33,847 nucleotides of DNA from Clostridia bacterium (GTDB taxonomy: Bacteria > Bacillota > Clostridia > Christensenellales > Aristaeellaceae): NCBI GenBank assembly GCA_030530315.1, contig JAUMVG010000038.1, forward strand, positions 1-33,847, read 5' to 3'. Made by a program: the position numbers and the translations under genes. The notes under the pieces were generated by a model. That model had not been told where the DNA came from and made no database searches. It worked only from the letters and a program-made list of their open reading frames with translations. This document shows positions 1-7,070 of the stretch, in pieces. Positions within the stretch are counted from its first letter, which is position 1, and the number at the start of each line of letters is the position of its first letter.

Positions 1-494
1 CTTGCTCTACCTGTTCCTTGGCTACAATCCCACAACTTTCCGTGAAGAACCATATCCAGGATCACATCCATGTGGGTGGTCGGGCGGCAGTCGATCACCG
101 TCGCGTGGCGCAGGTTGATCAGGAAATCGTCCGCCTTCTCCGGGTCGGCAAGTTGAGCTGCTTTATATGCCAGGTTCAGCGGCTTTGAAGTCCTGTGCTC
201 CACGTCGAACAGACAGAAGCCCTCCATGTGGATGGGTAAACTGCCGATGGCTTCCTCTCTCTTGTAGATCTGCGCGAGACGGGCGTTGTAGGCGCGGATG
301 CCCGCCTCCGGCACCATGGCCCGCTCCCGGGGCGTCATGAAGTCGCTCACGTCCTTGACCAGCAGACTCATCACCCAGCGGAATTCGATCCGATCCCCGT
401 ATTCCCGTTTCAGGCGGTCGTATATCGGCTCCATCTCATAGGTCAGTCCCATCATGGGATCGGTAAAGGTGGTGAAGATGATCTTCTCGCTCAT
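1..494 (-). CDS. DsbA-fold (thioredoxin-like) protein lacking the CxxC, 3' end cut off
   Basis: The frame is open from ATG 494 to the window edge, about 164 codons, so the C-terminus is missing. The N-terminus has the DsbA/FrnE-family pattern: a first beta strand (KIIFTTFTDPM), then MGLTYEMEPIYDRL, then a strand with FRWVM. In redox-active relatives the segment after TDP carries a CxxC or CPWC; here it reads MMGL, with no cysteine. The protein is therefore probably not a thiol oxidoreductase, and may act as a binding or isomerase-like scaffold (inference). It is the last visible gene of the oxidoreductase operon. Its ATG overlaps the stop of the upstream tautomerase gene (ATGA), implying translational coupling. 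Family assignment rests on fold-pattern recognition only. Confidence 0.6.
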   Translation of the reverse strand, partial: MSEKIIFTTFTDPMMGLTYEMEPIYDRLKREYGDRIEFRWVMSLLVKDVSDFMTPRERAMVPEAGIRAYNARLAQIYKREEAIGSLPIHMEGFCLFDVEHRTSKPLNLAYKAAQLADPEKADDFLINLRHATVIDCRPTTHMDVILDMVLHGKLWDCSQGTGRA

Positions 495-853
495 CGGAAA
501 TACCCTCTGTCGATGTATTGCCCGCTGACGCCCCAGGCGGTGATGTCCTCGTACTTGATGTAGACGTTCCCGGCGGGAATCCCCAGCACGTCCCCAAAGG
601 CGCGGGTAACCTCGGCGGTGAACTCGGGATAGCCACAGTGCCCCTCGTTGCCGAAGATGGCGGCGTCGATATAGGCCATGGGCTGGGTATCGTCGCCCCG
701 CAGCCAGAGATGGCCTTCGGGTTCAAAGGCCAGCAGCAGATACTCCTCGCTCTTGCCGGGCACAAGTTCAATGGCTTTCCCCATGCGGGCCTTGAGCTCT
801 GCCTCCTGTTCCCGGCTGACGGGCCGGTTCACCTTGCAGGTGATGAAAGGCAT
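491..853 (-). CDS. MIF/phenylpyruvate tautomerase family protein
   Basis: A 120-residue protein, close to the roughly 115 of the macrophage-migration-inhibitory-factor family. Mature MIF-type tautomerases use the N-terminal proline after Met removal as catalytic base; here the protein starts MPFITCKVN, giving Pro2. The family's internal pattern is visible: a basic residue before SEEYLLLAF, and a C-terminal VYIKYEDITAWGV resembling VYINYYDMNAANVG of MIF. The start at 853 is chosen over an in-frame start at 871 because GGAGGAG lies 6-7 bases before it and it gives Pro2. The gene overlaps the end of the alpha/beta hydrolase gene by about 25 bp and the next gene by 4 bp. Natural substrate unknown; keto-enol tautomerisation is the family activity. 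Confidence 0.85.
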   Translation of the reverse strand: MPFITCKVNRPVSREQEAELKARMGKAIELVPGKSEEYLLLAFEPEGHLWLRGDDTQPMAYIDAAIFGNEGHCGYPEFTAEVTRAFGDVLGIPAGNVYIKYEDITAWGVSGQYIDRGYFR

Positions 854-1800
854 ACGCGCTCCTCCTCCCATTCCTTTACCAACGCCAGCAGCTTGTCCGC
901 AACCTCCTGCTCCTTTTGCTGGTAGGTGTGGCCGGTCTTTTCGATGAAGATCAGCTTGTTCCGCTTCGCCGTGGGCATGTGGTCGTTGATGTTTTTCAGG
1001 AACCCCGCCGGATCGCCGTAGGTGAAGCGGTCGTAGGCGCCGATCAGCAGCGCGCCGGTGTGGGTGATCTGCGAGACCTGGGTGAAGTCGGCGTCCTTCT
1101 CCACGTGGACGTTGTTCAGCATGTCCGTGAAAGCCCAGTCATAAGCGGTGTTGGCGATGCACCGCACCCAGCCCATGAAGTAGAAGGGCAGCAGCTTGTT
1201 CCCGTCGCCGCGCTCCACCTGCTGGCGGATCAGTTCACGCTCATAATCGGTGACACCGGACATCATGTGGGTCAGGTTGGCGGGGCTGAACAGGATGAAG
1301 TGTTCTACTCTCGGGTCGTGGTGCCGCGACAGGTACCAGATGACCTTGTTCGCACCGAGGGAGTGCCCGCCCAGGATGATGTGCTTATAGCCCGCCTGCT
1401 CCGCGTAGTCCAGATAGGCCTCGATGTCCTCGTCGGTATACGCGAAGCGCTCGTTGCAGGAGCCGACGATCTCTTCTTTACCTGTCACGACGTTACGGGA
1501 ACGCACCGCGTCCATGGCGTCGTTGGTCTGGGCATAGATGAAGTCGATGCCGCCCGCGTTCAGGGTGCCTCCAAAGTTGTAGTAAAACGGATTGGAGTAG
1601 AAATTGCCGTGGATGCCCGTGATGGCGATGACCACGGTGTCGGCCTTTTGAGGTTGGAAACCCGCAGGGTTTTCAAGTTTTTCTCCGTGAGAAAAACCGC
1701 GAGCGGGCGAATCGGAGATTCGGTCCTCGCGCCTCGGCGCGTCGAATAATACGCCGTATAATACAGAGCCACGCCTGGTGGCGATATGCAGTTCCTTCAT
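829..1800 (-). CDS. Alpha/beta hydrolase with an in-frame palindromic insert
   Basis: A 323-residue alpha/beta hydrolase. The nucleophile elbow GGHSLGA puts the catalytic serine near residue 147, and the C-terminal EKTGHTYQQKE supplies the likely catalytic histidine. The opening strand motif VVIAITGIHGNFYSN forms the oxyanion region. Between the first strand (GVLFDAP) and KADTVVIAI sits a stretch of about 30 residues (roughly 20-50) rich in R, D, S, G and P. Its DNA (1656-1741) is a series of short hairpins; this looks like an insertion that kept the frame. The start ATG overlaps the DUF1934 stop (ATGA) and is preceded by AGAGGAAG. Probably an esterase or small-molecule hydrolase; substrate unknown. 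Confidence 0.8.
   Translation of the reverse strand: MKELHIATRRGSVLYGVLFDAPRREDRISDSPARGFSHGEKLENPAGFQPQKADTVVIAITGIHGNFYSNPFYYNFGGTLNAGGIDFIYAQTNDAMDAVRSRNVVTGKEEIVGSCNERFAYTDEDIEAYLDYAEQAGYKHIILGGHSLGANKVIWYLSRHHDPRVEHFILFSPANLTHMMSGVTDYERELIRQQVERGDGNKLLPFYFMGWVRCIANTAYDWAFTDMLNNVHVEKDADFTQVSQITHTGALLIGAYDRFTYGDPAGFLKNINDHMPTAKRNKLIFIEKTGHTYQQKEQEVADKLLALVKEWEEERVCLSSPAR
1656..1741. repeat. Array of short hairpins inside a coding sequence
   Basis: Consecutive inverted repeats: GGAAACCC/GGGTTTTC (1656-1663 with 1667-1674, one G-T pair), GTTTTTCTC/GAGAAAAAC (1677-1685 with 1689-1697, perfect), CGAATC/GATTCG (1708-1713 with 1717-1722, perfect) and CGCGCC/GGCGCG (1728-1733 with 1736-1741). 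The first three have 3-base loops. The block lies wholly inside the alpha/beta hydrolase gene without breaking its frame. Such density of perfect stems is not expected from coding sequence and suggests a palindromic element. Confidence 0.7.
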
Positions 1801-2222
1801 GCTTCCTCTTTCTCCCGGTTGACTTTGATTTGCTGTTCTCCGCGAATGGCATCCTCCCCGGAGCCGTCGAACAGCACATACCGAATATGGATCTCCACTT
1901 GGTTTTCATCGAGCGCAATTTCATATTCTTCGGTATGCAGTATAAACCCCGTCTGCACCGGCCCGCCCACCGTGTATTTCACCACCGTGTCCATCTTTGG
2001 GTCAAAGAGCATATCGCCCTCGAATTCCCCCACGCGATGCAGCAGCATGGCGGAATCGTTCGCCTGGATCCCGTTCCGGGTGATGCCGTTGCCCGTGTAA
2101 TCGGTGTAGGTGATCAGGTGCGTATCATCCCGGAACGCATACTCGCCGGGATAGGTGTTGGCGTTCTCGTCCCCGTCGACGCGGCTGGTCAGCGTGACGG
2201 TCACTCTTTTACTATCAATCAT
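1797..2222 (-). CDS. DUF1934 family protein (YwiB-like)
   Basis: A 141-residue protein matching the DUF1934/YwiB family of Bacillota, small beta-barrel (calycin-like) proteins of unknown role. Visible family features are the N-terminal strand RVTVTLTSRVDGD, a central YTDYTGNGI, a METGI-like segment (GDMLFDPKMDTVVKYT) and a strand-rich end with EIHIRYVL. The start at 2222 overlaps the upstream oxidoreductase stop (ATGA). The in-frame upstream start at 2246 would extend the protein into the previous gene and is less likely. No convincing Shine-Dalgarno precedes it, so translation is probably coupled. A soluble cytoplasmic protein, without signal peptide or membrane segment. Confidence 0.8.
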   Translation of the reverse strand: MIDSKRVTVTLTSRVDGDENANTYPGEYAFRDDTHLITYTDYTGNGITRNGIQANDSAMLLHRVGEFEGDMLFDPKMDTVVKYTVGGPVQTGFILHTEEYEIALDENQVEIHIRYVLFDGSGEDAIRGEQQIKVNREKEEA

Positions 2223-3247
2223 TTCAGATGTCTGCGGATCACGCATTTATGCGCGTCCGAGGAATAACAGCGGTTGCAGGAGACGCAGCGGGAGACGGCC
2301 TTCGGGTCGGCCTGCATCCTCTTCGGCAGGTCCGGCTCGCACAGCAGCGGGCGGGAGATGGAGATCAGCTCGATCTTCGTCTGGTTCAGCACGGCCTCCA
2401 TGGTGTCCAGTGCCCTGAAGCCTCCCACCACGATTACCGGAACATCCACCGCCTCTGCCAGCCGCGCCGCGAAGGGCAGGAAATAGCCCTCGTTCACATG
2501 CGCCCGGATGCCGGAGACGGAGGTGCCGTTGCCGCTGACCTCGATGGAATCAATGCCGCCCAACGTAAGCAGTTTGCACAGTTCCAGGCTCTCGTCGTTG
2601 TCCAGGCCTCCGTAGGTGAAGTCGCTGGAATTGACCTTCGCCGTGATGTGCACCTCAGGCGCGATGGCCCGTATGCCCGCCAGGATCTCCAGCACGATGC
2701 GGGTGCGATTGGCTGTGGAACCGCCGTATTCGTCCTCCCTGTGGTTCACCGCGGGGCTGACGAAGCGGCTCAGGAAGAAGAAGTGGGCGATGTGCAGCTG
2801 TACGCCGTCGAAGCCGGCCGCCTGTGCCCGCCGAGCCGCGTCGATAAACTGCGATTCCACGCGGCGAATCTCCTCGACGGTCATGTCGTCGGGCTCCACC
2901 TGCATGAACCTGTCCCCCACAGGACGATAATACGCCCCCAGCGCCAGCTGCGCGATGGTGGGACAGCCCTCTTTGTGGATGATATCCACCAGCCGCCGGT
3001 ATTGCGGGATCAGCGCGTCGTCACACAGACGCATCATGCCGCCGAAGTAGAAGTCGTTCAGCGCCACGCTGGTGAAGCCGGTAATGATGCCGCCCACGCC
3101 GCCCTTCGCAAGCTCCTCGTAGATGGCATAGGTCTCCTCCGGCAGGCCGCCGTCCGGGTTGGCCAGCCCTTCCCAGGTCGCCGAGCGCACCAGACGGTTC
3201 TTCAATTTCAGATTCTTCAGTTCAGCGGGCTCGAATATCTTTTTCAT
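2219..3247 (-). CDS. Old-yellow-enzyme family NADH:flavin oxidoreductase
   Basis: A 342-residue single-domain TIM-barrel flavoprotein of the OYE family (YqjM-like branch), expected to bind FMN and reduce activated alkenes, quinones or other electrophiles with NAD(P)H. The N-terminus KIFEPAELKNLKLKNRLVRSA is typical. The ligand-binding histidine pair is HIAH (residues 152 and 155, usually HGAH), followed by the FMN-barrel motif SRFVSPAVNHREDEYGGS and a late VVGGF phosphate-binding loop. The C-terminus has CVSCNRC but no attached second domain as in 2,4-dienoyl-CoA reductase. The start at 3247 has GAGGTGA upstream. First gene of a five-gene operon, divergent from an HxlR regulator, an arrangement usual for electrophile-responsive OYE genes. 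Confidence 0.88.
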   Translation of the reverse strand: MKKIFEPAELKNLKLKNRLVRSATWEGLANPDGGLPEETYAIYEELAKGGVGGIITGFTSVALNDFYFGGMMRLCDDALIPQYRRLVDIIHKEGCPTIAQLALGAYYRPVGDRFMQVEPDDMTVEEIRRVESQFIDAARRAQAAGFDGVQLHIAHFFFLSRFVSPAVNHREDEYGGSTANRTRIVLEILAGIRAIAPEVHITAKVNSSDFTYGGLDNDESLELCKLLTLGGIDSIEVSGNGTSVSGIRAHVNEGYFLPFAARLAEAVDVPVIVVGGFRALDTMEAVLNQTKIELISISRPLLCEPDLPKRMQADPKAVSRCVSCNRCYSSDAHKCVIRRHLK

Positions 3248-3266
3248 AAAAATCACCTCTTACGCA

Positions 3267-3369
3267 CCGCCGCCCACGCAATGCTTTGCGGGTCGGCGGC
3301 AGCGCCGCGCTGGCATCCGTAGGATGCGCGCGGGCTGGTCGCGCCTGCGCGTAGGCGCATTGGCGCGAC
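3267..3369. other. Hairpin-rich leader between promoter and oxidoreductase gene
   Basis: The roughly 140-base leader of the oxidoreductase operon is crowded with inverted repeats: CCGCCG/CGGCGG (3267-3272 with 3294-3299, enclosing CGCAA/TTGCG), GCATCC/GGATGC with a GTA loop (3313-3327), and two mutually exclusive stems, GTCGCGCC/GGCGCGAC (3338-3345 with 3362-3369) or GCGCCT/AGGCGC (3341-3346 with 3353-3358). It may be an RNA control region or an inserted palindromic element similar in style to the one at 1656-1741. Confidence 0.5.
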
Positions 3370-3374
3370 TGCTA

Positions 3375-3403
3375 TTTACATCTCGGATGATGTATATTAT
3401 AAT
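3375..3403 (+). promoter_or_regulatory. Promoter of the HxlR-type regulator gene
   Basis: TTTACA (3375-3380), 17 bases, then a perfect TATAAT (3398-3403). Start of transcription would fall near 3410, leaving a leader of roughly 65 bases before the ATG at 3478. Confidence 0.75.
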
Positions 3404-3423
3404 GAGTCAGAAGAGAAATTCAA
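3396..3423 (-). promoter_or_regulatory. Divergent promoter of the oxidoreductase operon
   Basis: On the minus strand TTGAAT (3423-3418), 16 bases, TATAAT (3401-3396). This -10 overlaps the -10 of the opposite promoter by four bases, because ATTATAAT contains TATAAT on both strands. The two polymerases cannot bind at once. Confidence 0.65.
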
Positions 3424-3433
3424 GTAGTGAATT
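3417..3433. promoter_or_regulatory. Candidate operator for the HxlR-type regulator
   Basis: A perfect inverted repeat, AATTCA-AGTAG-TGAATT. It covers the -35 box of the oxidoreductase promoter and lies just downstream of the expected start of the regulator's own transcript. Bound protein could block both directions. HxlR dimers bind short palindromes of this size; the link to this protein is inferred from position. Confidence 0.55.
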
Positions 3434-3477
3434 ATTTCTGCGCCGCTACATAAAATATAGTAATGGAGATGAATGAT

Positions 3478-3834
3478 ATGAGCAAGAAGCCGCTGCCCGC
3501 CAAGGAAAACATTTACGACACCCAATGTCCCATACTCTACGCCATGGAGATCATCGGCCAGAAGTGGAAGCTGCCCATCCTGTGGTACATCGCCGACGCC
3601 GAGAACCAGACGCTGCGCTACAAGGAGCTGGAGCGCAAGGTGGTGGGTATCACGCCCACCATGCTGACCAAGTGCCTGCGGGAGCTGGAAAAAGACCAGC
3701 TCATCCACCGGGAGCAGTACCCGACCATCCCCCCGACGGTGGAATACTCCCTCACAGAGCGCGGCAGGACGCTGATTCCCGCATTGGAAACGGTCTATCA
3801 GTGGGGAGAGAAGCAGATGCAATCGCAGAATTGA
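3478..3834 (+). CDS. HxlR-family winged-helix transcriptional regulator
   Basis: A 118-residue winged-helix protein of the HxlR/MarR-like family. The diagnostic N-terminal segment is QCPILYAMEIIGQKWKLPILWYI, matching the family pattern C-P-x-x-x-x-x-x-x-I-G-x-K-W. It is followed by RYKELERKVVGITPTMLTKCLRELEKDQLI (recognition helix) and the wing VEYSLTERG. The N-terminal cysteine (residue 17) corresponds to the redox-sensing Cys of YodB-type members that respond to quinones, diamide or aldehydes; a second Cys lies in the recognition helix region. ATG 3478 has GGAG nine bases upstream; ATG 3463 in frame is an alternative. Divergent from the oxidoreductase operon and likely its repressor and its own (inference). 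Confidence 0.88.
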   Translation: MSKKPLPAKENIYDTQCPILYAMEIIGQKWKLPILWYIADAENQTLRYKELERKVVGITPTMLTKCLRELEKDQLIHREQYPTIPPTVEYSLTERGRTLIPALETVYQWGEKQMQSQN

Positions 3835-3837
3835 CAT

Positions 3838-3873
3838 AAAGGGCGGACACCCGGTTTATGGGGTTCCGCCCTT
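3838..3873 (+). terminator. Terminator-like hairpin after the HxlR gene
   Basis: AAAGGGCGGA (3838-3847) pairs with TCCGCCCTT (3865-3873) with a 17-base loop, a few bases past the TGA. The following CATCTTTG is a weak T-tract. It may also stop minus-strand transcription from the deoC side. Confidence 0.6.
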
Positions 3874-3898
3874 CATCTTTGACTGTAGTATTTGTCTG

Positions 3899-4024
3899 TC
3901 AGGCGATGGCGTTTCTCGTCAGCCCATCGATGACGGCCTTTGGGGGCATGTTCTCATGGATGTGGCTGATGCCGTTGCTCACGGAGACGTAGCCTCTCTC
4001 TGTGTCGCCCTCCGGCATATCCAT
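3899..4024 (-). pseudogene. Short ORF, possibly the C-terminal remnant of a lost gene
   Basis: After the aldolase stop at 4090, a second frame reads without interruption from inside the aldolase gene to a TGA at 3899. The only ATG in it is at 4024 and has no ribosome binding site. The last 41 codons (starting MDMPEGDTERGYV, ending AVIDGLTRNAIA) look protein-like: balanced composition and G/C-ending codons like the neighbours. I do not recognise the family. The missing start and short length suggest the tail of a gene whose 5' part was deleted next to the aldolase gene; chance coding cannot be excluded. Confidence 0.3.
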
Positions 4025-4089
4025 GCGGCGGTTGGCAAAGCCGCCCGTCTTTCGGCCCGGTTCCCCGTCGATCGCGCCGGCACGCGTAG

Positions 4090-4773
4090 TTACTTCAAAC
4101 CCTCGGCCTTCATCTCCTCGATGATCCTGATGCCGCTGGAGGTGCCCAGCCGCGTGGCTCCCGCGTCGATCATGGCCTTCGCCGCGGCCCAGCTGCGGAT
4201 GCCCCCGGCGGCCTTGACCTGCACGTCCGGGCCGGCGTGGCGCTTCATCAGCGCCACGTGCTCGGCAGTGGCCCCGGCGGTGCCGAAGCCTGTGCTGGTC
4301 TTGACGAAATCCGGCTTGACGCGGCTGGCGACCTGCGCCAGAGACACAATCTCCTCCTCCGTGAGATAGCAGGTCTCGAAGATCACCTTGCAGCAGATGC
4401 CAGACCTGCGGGCCACAGCCACCAGCGCGGCCATCTCCCGCTCCAGATAGTCAAAGTCGTGCTCCTTGACCTTGCCCACATTGCACACGTAGTCGAACTC
4501 CTGACAGCCGTTTTTGACGGCATCCTCCGCCTCGGCCACCTTGGCCTCGATGGTCATCTGGCCCAGGGGGAAACCCACCGCCGCGCCGGTGAGCACGCCG
4601 GAGCCTTCAAGCATCTCCCGGCACATCCCGACGGGATAGGTGTTGATGGCCACGGACTTAAAGCCGTAGGCCCGCGCCTCGTCGCAGAGCTTCTGAAAGT
4701 CCTCCCTGGTCGCGTAGGCCTTGAGGTTGGTGTGGTCCACCATCGCCGCGACGTCCTTCACGGTGTATTCCAT
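4090..4773 (-). CDS. deoC: Deoxyribose-phosphate aldolase (DeoC family)
   Basis: A 227-residue class I aldolase of the DeoC family, which cleaves 2-deoxyribose 5-phosphate to glyceraldehyde 3-phosphate and acetaldehyde. The Schiff-base lysine is in FVKTSTGF (Lys158), the second active-site lysine in VQVKAAGGI (Lys187) and the acidic partner in EFDYVCNVG (Asp94). Full length for the family. The start at 4773 has GAGGAGG seven bases upstream; the longer in-frame extension to 4842 lies inside the kinase gene. It follows the FGGY kinase by 13 bases. Because the operon has no deoxynucleoside genes (deoA, deoB, deoD), the true substrate may be another phosphorylated deoxy sugar or sugar-acid derivative, as with the DeoC-related LsrF (inference). 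Confidence 0.85.
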   Translation of the reverse strand: MEYTVKDVAAMVDHTNLKAYATREDFQKLCDEARAYGFKSVAINTYPVGMCREMLEGSGVLTGAAVGFPLGQMTIEAKVAEAEDAVKNGCQEFDYVCNVGKVKEHDFDYLEREMAALVAVARRSGICCKVIFETCYLTEEEIVSLAQVASRVKPDFVKTSTGFGTAGATAEHVALMKRHAGPDVQVKAAGGIRSWAAAKAMIDAGATRLGTSSGIRIIEEMKAEGLK

Positions 4774-4786
4774 AGTATCCTCCTCG

Positions 4787-6307
4787 TCATCGTCCGGCCA
4801 TCCGCCGATAGACCGGCAGCATCGATTGATAGCACAGTTCAAACAATTCCTTCACCGGGCGATAGGCCGCCACCGCCGCCGGATCGGGCTCGTGGACGGC
4901 GTCCACGGAGATGAACCGCCCGATGGCGTCGAAATCGCTGAACAGCCCCACGCCCACGCCGCCGGTCACCGCCGCGCCCATGGAGGTGGCTTCCTCCAGA
5001 AGTCTCGGCACGCGGATGCGGGCGTTGTAGATATCCGCCATCATCTGACGCCAGACCGCGCCCTTCACGCCGCCGCCGATGACCAGCAGCTCGTCGATGT
5101 CCATGTGCTGCCGCAGGATGTCCAGGATGATGCCCAGGTTCATGGTCACGCCCTCCAGCACGCTGCGCAGCACGTCCCGGCGCTCGTTTTCCATCTTCAG
5201 GCCGATGAACGCGCCCCGGGCGTCCGGGTTCCAGCGCGGCGCGCGCTCGCCCAACAGATAGGGCAGGAAGATCACGCCGTTGGCGCCGATGGGGCTCTGT
5301 TCGATCTGGCGGTTGATGAGCTCATAGGCGCTGACGCCCTTCCCCTCCGCCTCGGCCGCCTCCTGGCGGCATATCTGGTTCTTCAGCCAGGCATAGCTGC
5401 CGCCGGCGGACTGCATGGTGCCGTTGGGCGCGTACAGGCCCGGCACGATGTGGGCCCAGGTGACGGTGCGCATCTGTGGATCAAACACGGGCCGGTCGCT
5501 GGTGGAGGCGATCCACGCGGAGGAGCCCACATAGCTGAAGGTCTGGCCGGGCCGCACCGAGCCCGCGCCCACGTTGGCGCACACGCCGTCGCCGCCGCCC
5601 ATGACCACCGGGGTGCCCTCCATGAGTCCGGTCGCCTCGGCGGCCTCCCGGGTCACGCCGCCCGCCACATGGGTGGAGGGCACGATCTCCGGCAGCTTGT
5701 CCCCGTCGATCCCGGCGATCTCCACGATCCGCTCTGACCAGGCCAGCGTGGCCAGGTCCACACAGGCGTTGGAGGAGGCATCCGAGGGCTCGGTCAGGAA
5801 CCGTCCCGTCAGCTTGTATACGATGTAATCCTTGGCGTTCAGAGTCTTGTAGGTCTGCCGGTAGATCTCCGGCTCGTTGTCCCGCACCCACATCAGCTTT
5901 TGCAGGCCGTAGCTGGCGGCGTTGCGATGGCCGACGATGCGGTAGTAGTCCGGCAGGTCGATCTTCTCGCCGATGGCGTTCTGCTGGGCCTGGGCGCGCT
6001 GGTCCGCCCAGATGATGGAGGGGCGCAGCGGGCGGCCCTGCCTGTCCACGCACAGGCAGCCCATCATCTGGCCGGAGAAGGACACCGCGGCGATGTCGCG
6101 CCGGTCGACCTTCGTCTCGTGCAGGAGGCCCCGGGTCGTCTCGCAGATGGATTTCCACCAGTCCGCCGGGTCCTGCTCGGCCCAGTTGTCATTGAAATAG
6201 TGGCAGCCATAGGCGTATACCGTGGAGCCGATCAAACGGCCTTCCTCGCTGAACAGCGTAGCCTTGTTGCCGGAGGTGCCCAGATCGTGGGCAATGATGT
6301 ATTTCAC
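4787..6307 (-). CDS. FGGY-family carbohydrate kinase (xylulokinase-like)
   Basis: A 506-residue kinase with the two actin-like domains of the FGGY family. The N-terminal phosphate-1 motif is AHDLGTSGNKATLF and the domain-2 motif is VMGGGDGVCANVGAG, whose Asp is the catalytic base in xylulokinase. The FGGY signature region appears as VLEGVTMNLG, followed by IGGGVKGAVWRQMMADI (adenosine binding). It phosphorylates a sugar or polyol, but specificity within FGGY (xylulose, rhamnulose, erythritol, gluconate, autoinducer-2) cannot be read from sequence. The GTG at 6307 is preferred: AGGGGG lies nine bases upstream, and it is 4 bases after the ThuA-like stop. It is followed directly by the DeoC-type aldolase, a kinase-aldolase pairing that suggests consecutive steps. 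Confidence 0.85.
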   Translation of the reverse strand: MKYIIAHDLGTSGNKATLFSEEGRLIGSTVYAYGCHYFNDNWAEQDPADWWKSICETTRGLLHETKVDRRDIAAVSFSGQMMGCLCVDRQGRPLRPSIIWADQRAQAQQNAIGEKIDLPDYYRIVGHRNAASYGLQKLMWVRDNEPEIYRQTYKTLNAKDYIVYKLTGRFLTEPSDASSNACVDLATLAWSERIVEIAGIDGDKLPEIVPSTHVAGGVTREAAEATGLMEGTPVVMGGGDGVCANVGAGSVRPGQTFSYVGSSAWIASTSDRPVFDPQMRTVTWAHIVPGLYAPNGTMQSAGGSYAWLKNQICRQEAAEAEGKGVSAYELINRQIEQSPIGANGVIFLPYLLGERAPRWNPDARGAFIGLKMENERRDVLRSVLEGVTMNLGIILDILRQHMDIDELLVIGGGVKGAVWRQMMADIYNARIRVPRLLEEATSMGAAVTGGVGVGLFSDFDAIGRFISVDAVHEPDPAAVAAYRPVKELFELCYQSMLPVYRRMAGR

Positions 6308-6311
6308 GGCC

Positions 6312-7070
6312 TCATTCCCCCTCAAGTATGGCTTCGGTCCCCGCGGGCGCCTCTTCGCCCAATGCCCACAGGAGTCCCCGCCGCGTCAGCTCCCACGCCG
6401 CCGGGAAGCGGTCGAACTCCGCGTCGCAGTGCCCCAGGGAGCAGTAGAACACCCTTCCCCTCCCCCAATGCCGGGTATAGGCGATGGGCATGGTCACCGG
6501 CCCGTCCACGAGGTGCGGCGCAAAGGCGCCGTCGCCGGTCACGACGGTCTCCGCCAGCACGTGTACCGCGGGATCCAGGTGCAGATAGTAGAGCTCCGCG
6601 AACATGTCGAAGTCGGAAAGCCCCCGGGTGATCGGGGATTCCGCGTCCGCGATGCGCACCCGGTATTCCCGGAAGAAGTCCTCCGCCCGGGAAGGCACCG
6701 CGGGCGTACAGTGGATAAACGGCAGGCTGGGATGGGCTACCCACTGGCTGCCGGTCATGAACTGCCACAGCACGCTCTCCCGAAAGGCGTCGCACATGCC
6801 GCCGTGGCATCCCGCCACGCCCATGCCGTCCGCCACGGCGTCCACGACGTTCACCGCCCATTCGTCGGGCAGCACGTTTTCGCCGGTATAGCTCCACACC
6901 GGCACCAGCAAATTGAAGCGCCGGAGAAACGCCCGGTCGGCAAAGGGCTCGGTCGAACGGATCGTTTCGACCTCACAGCCCGCTTCCTTCAGAGCTCCGG
7001 CAAACCGCGCGGCGACGGCTTCCGGGTCGTGACCCGGCCAGCCGCCGCAGAGTATCAGCGCGCGCTTCAC
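6312..7070 (-). CDS. ThuA-like (trehalose-utilisation) domain protein
   Basis: A 252-residue protein of the ThuA family, with a class I glutamine-amidotransferase-like flavodoxin fold. The first strand is KRALILCGGWPGHDP, then LVPVWSYTGENV, then the elbow GMGVAGCHGGMCDAF, and near the end the family's MPIAYTRHWGRGRVFYCSLGH and LTRRGLLWALG. ThuA-like proteins accompany sugar-oxidising dehydrogenases in many bacteria; their exact reaction is poorly defined. The start is GTG 7070, which overlaps the lactonase stop (GTGA). A longer reading through the lactonase gene is out of the family and rejected. Cytoplasmic, no signal peptide. Confidence 0.8.
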   Translation of the reverse strand: MKRALILCGGWPGHDPEAVAARFAGALKEAGCEVETIRSTEPFADRAFLRRFNLLVPVWSYTGENVLPDEWAVNVVDAVADGMGVAGCHGGMCDAFRESVLWQFMTGSQWVAHPSLPFIHCTPAVPSRAEDFFREYRVRIADAESPITRGLSDFDMFAELYYLHLDPAVHVLAETVVTGDGAFAPHLVDGPVTMPIAYTRHWGRGRVFYCSLGHCDAEFDRFPAAWELTRRGLLWALGEEAPAGTEAILEGE

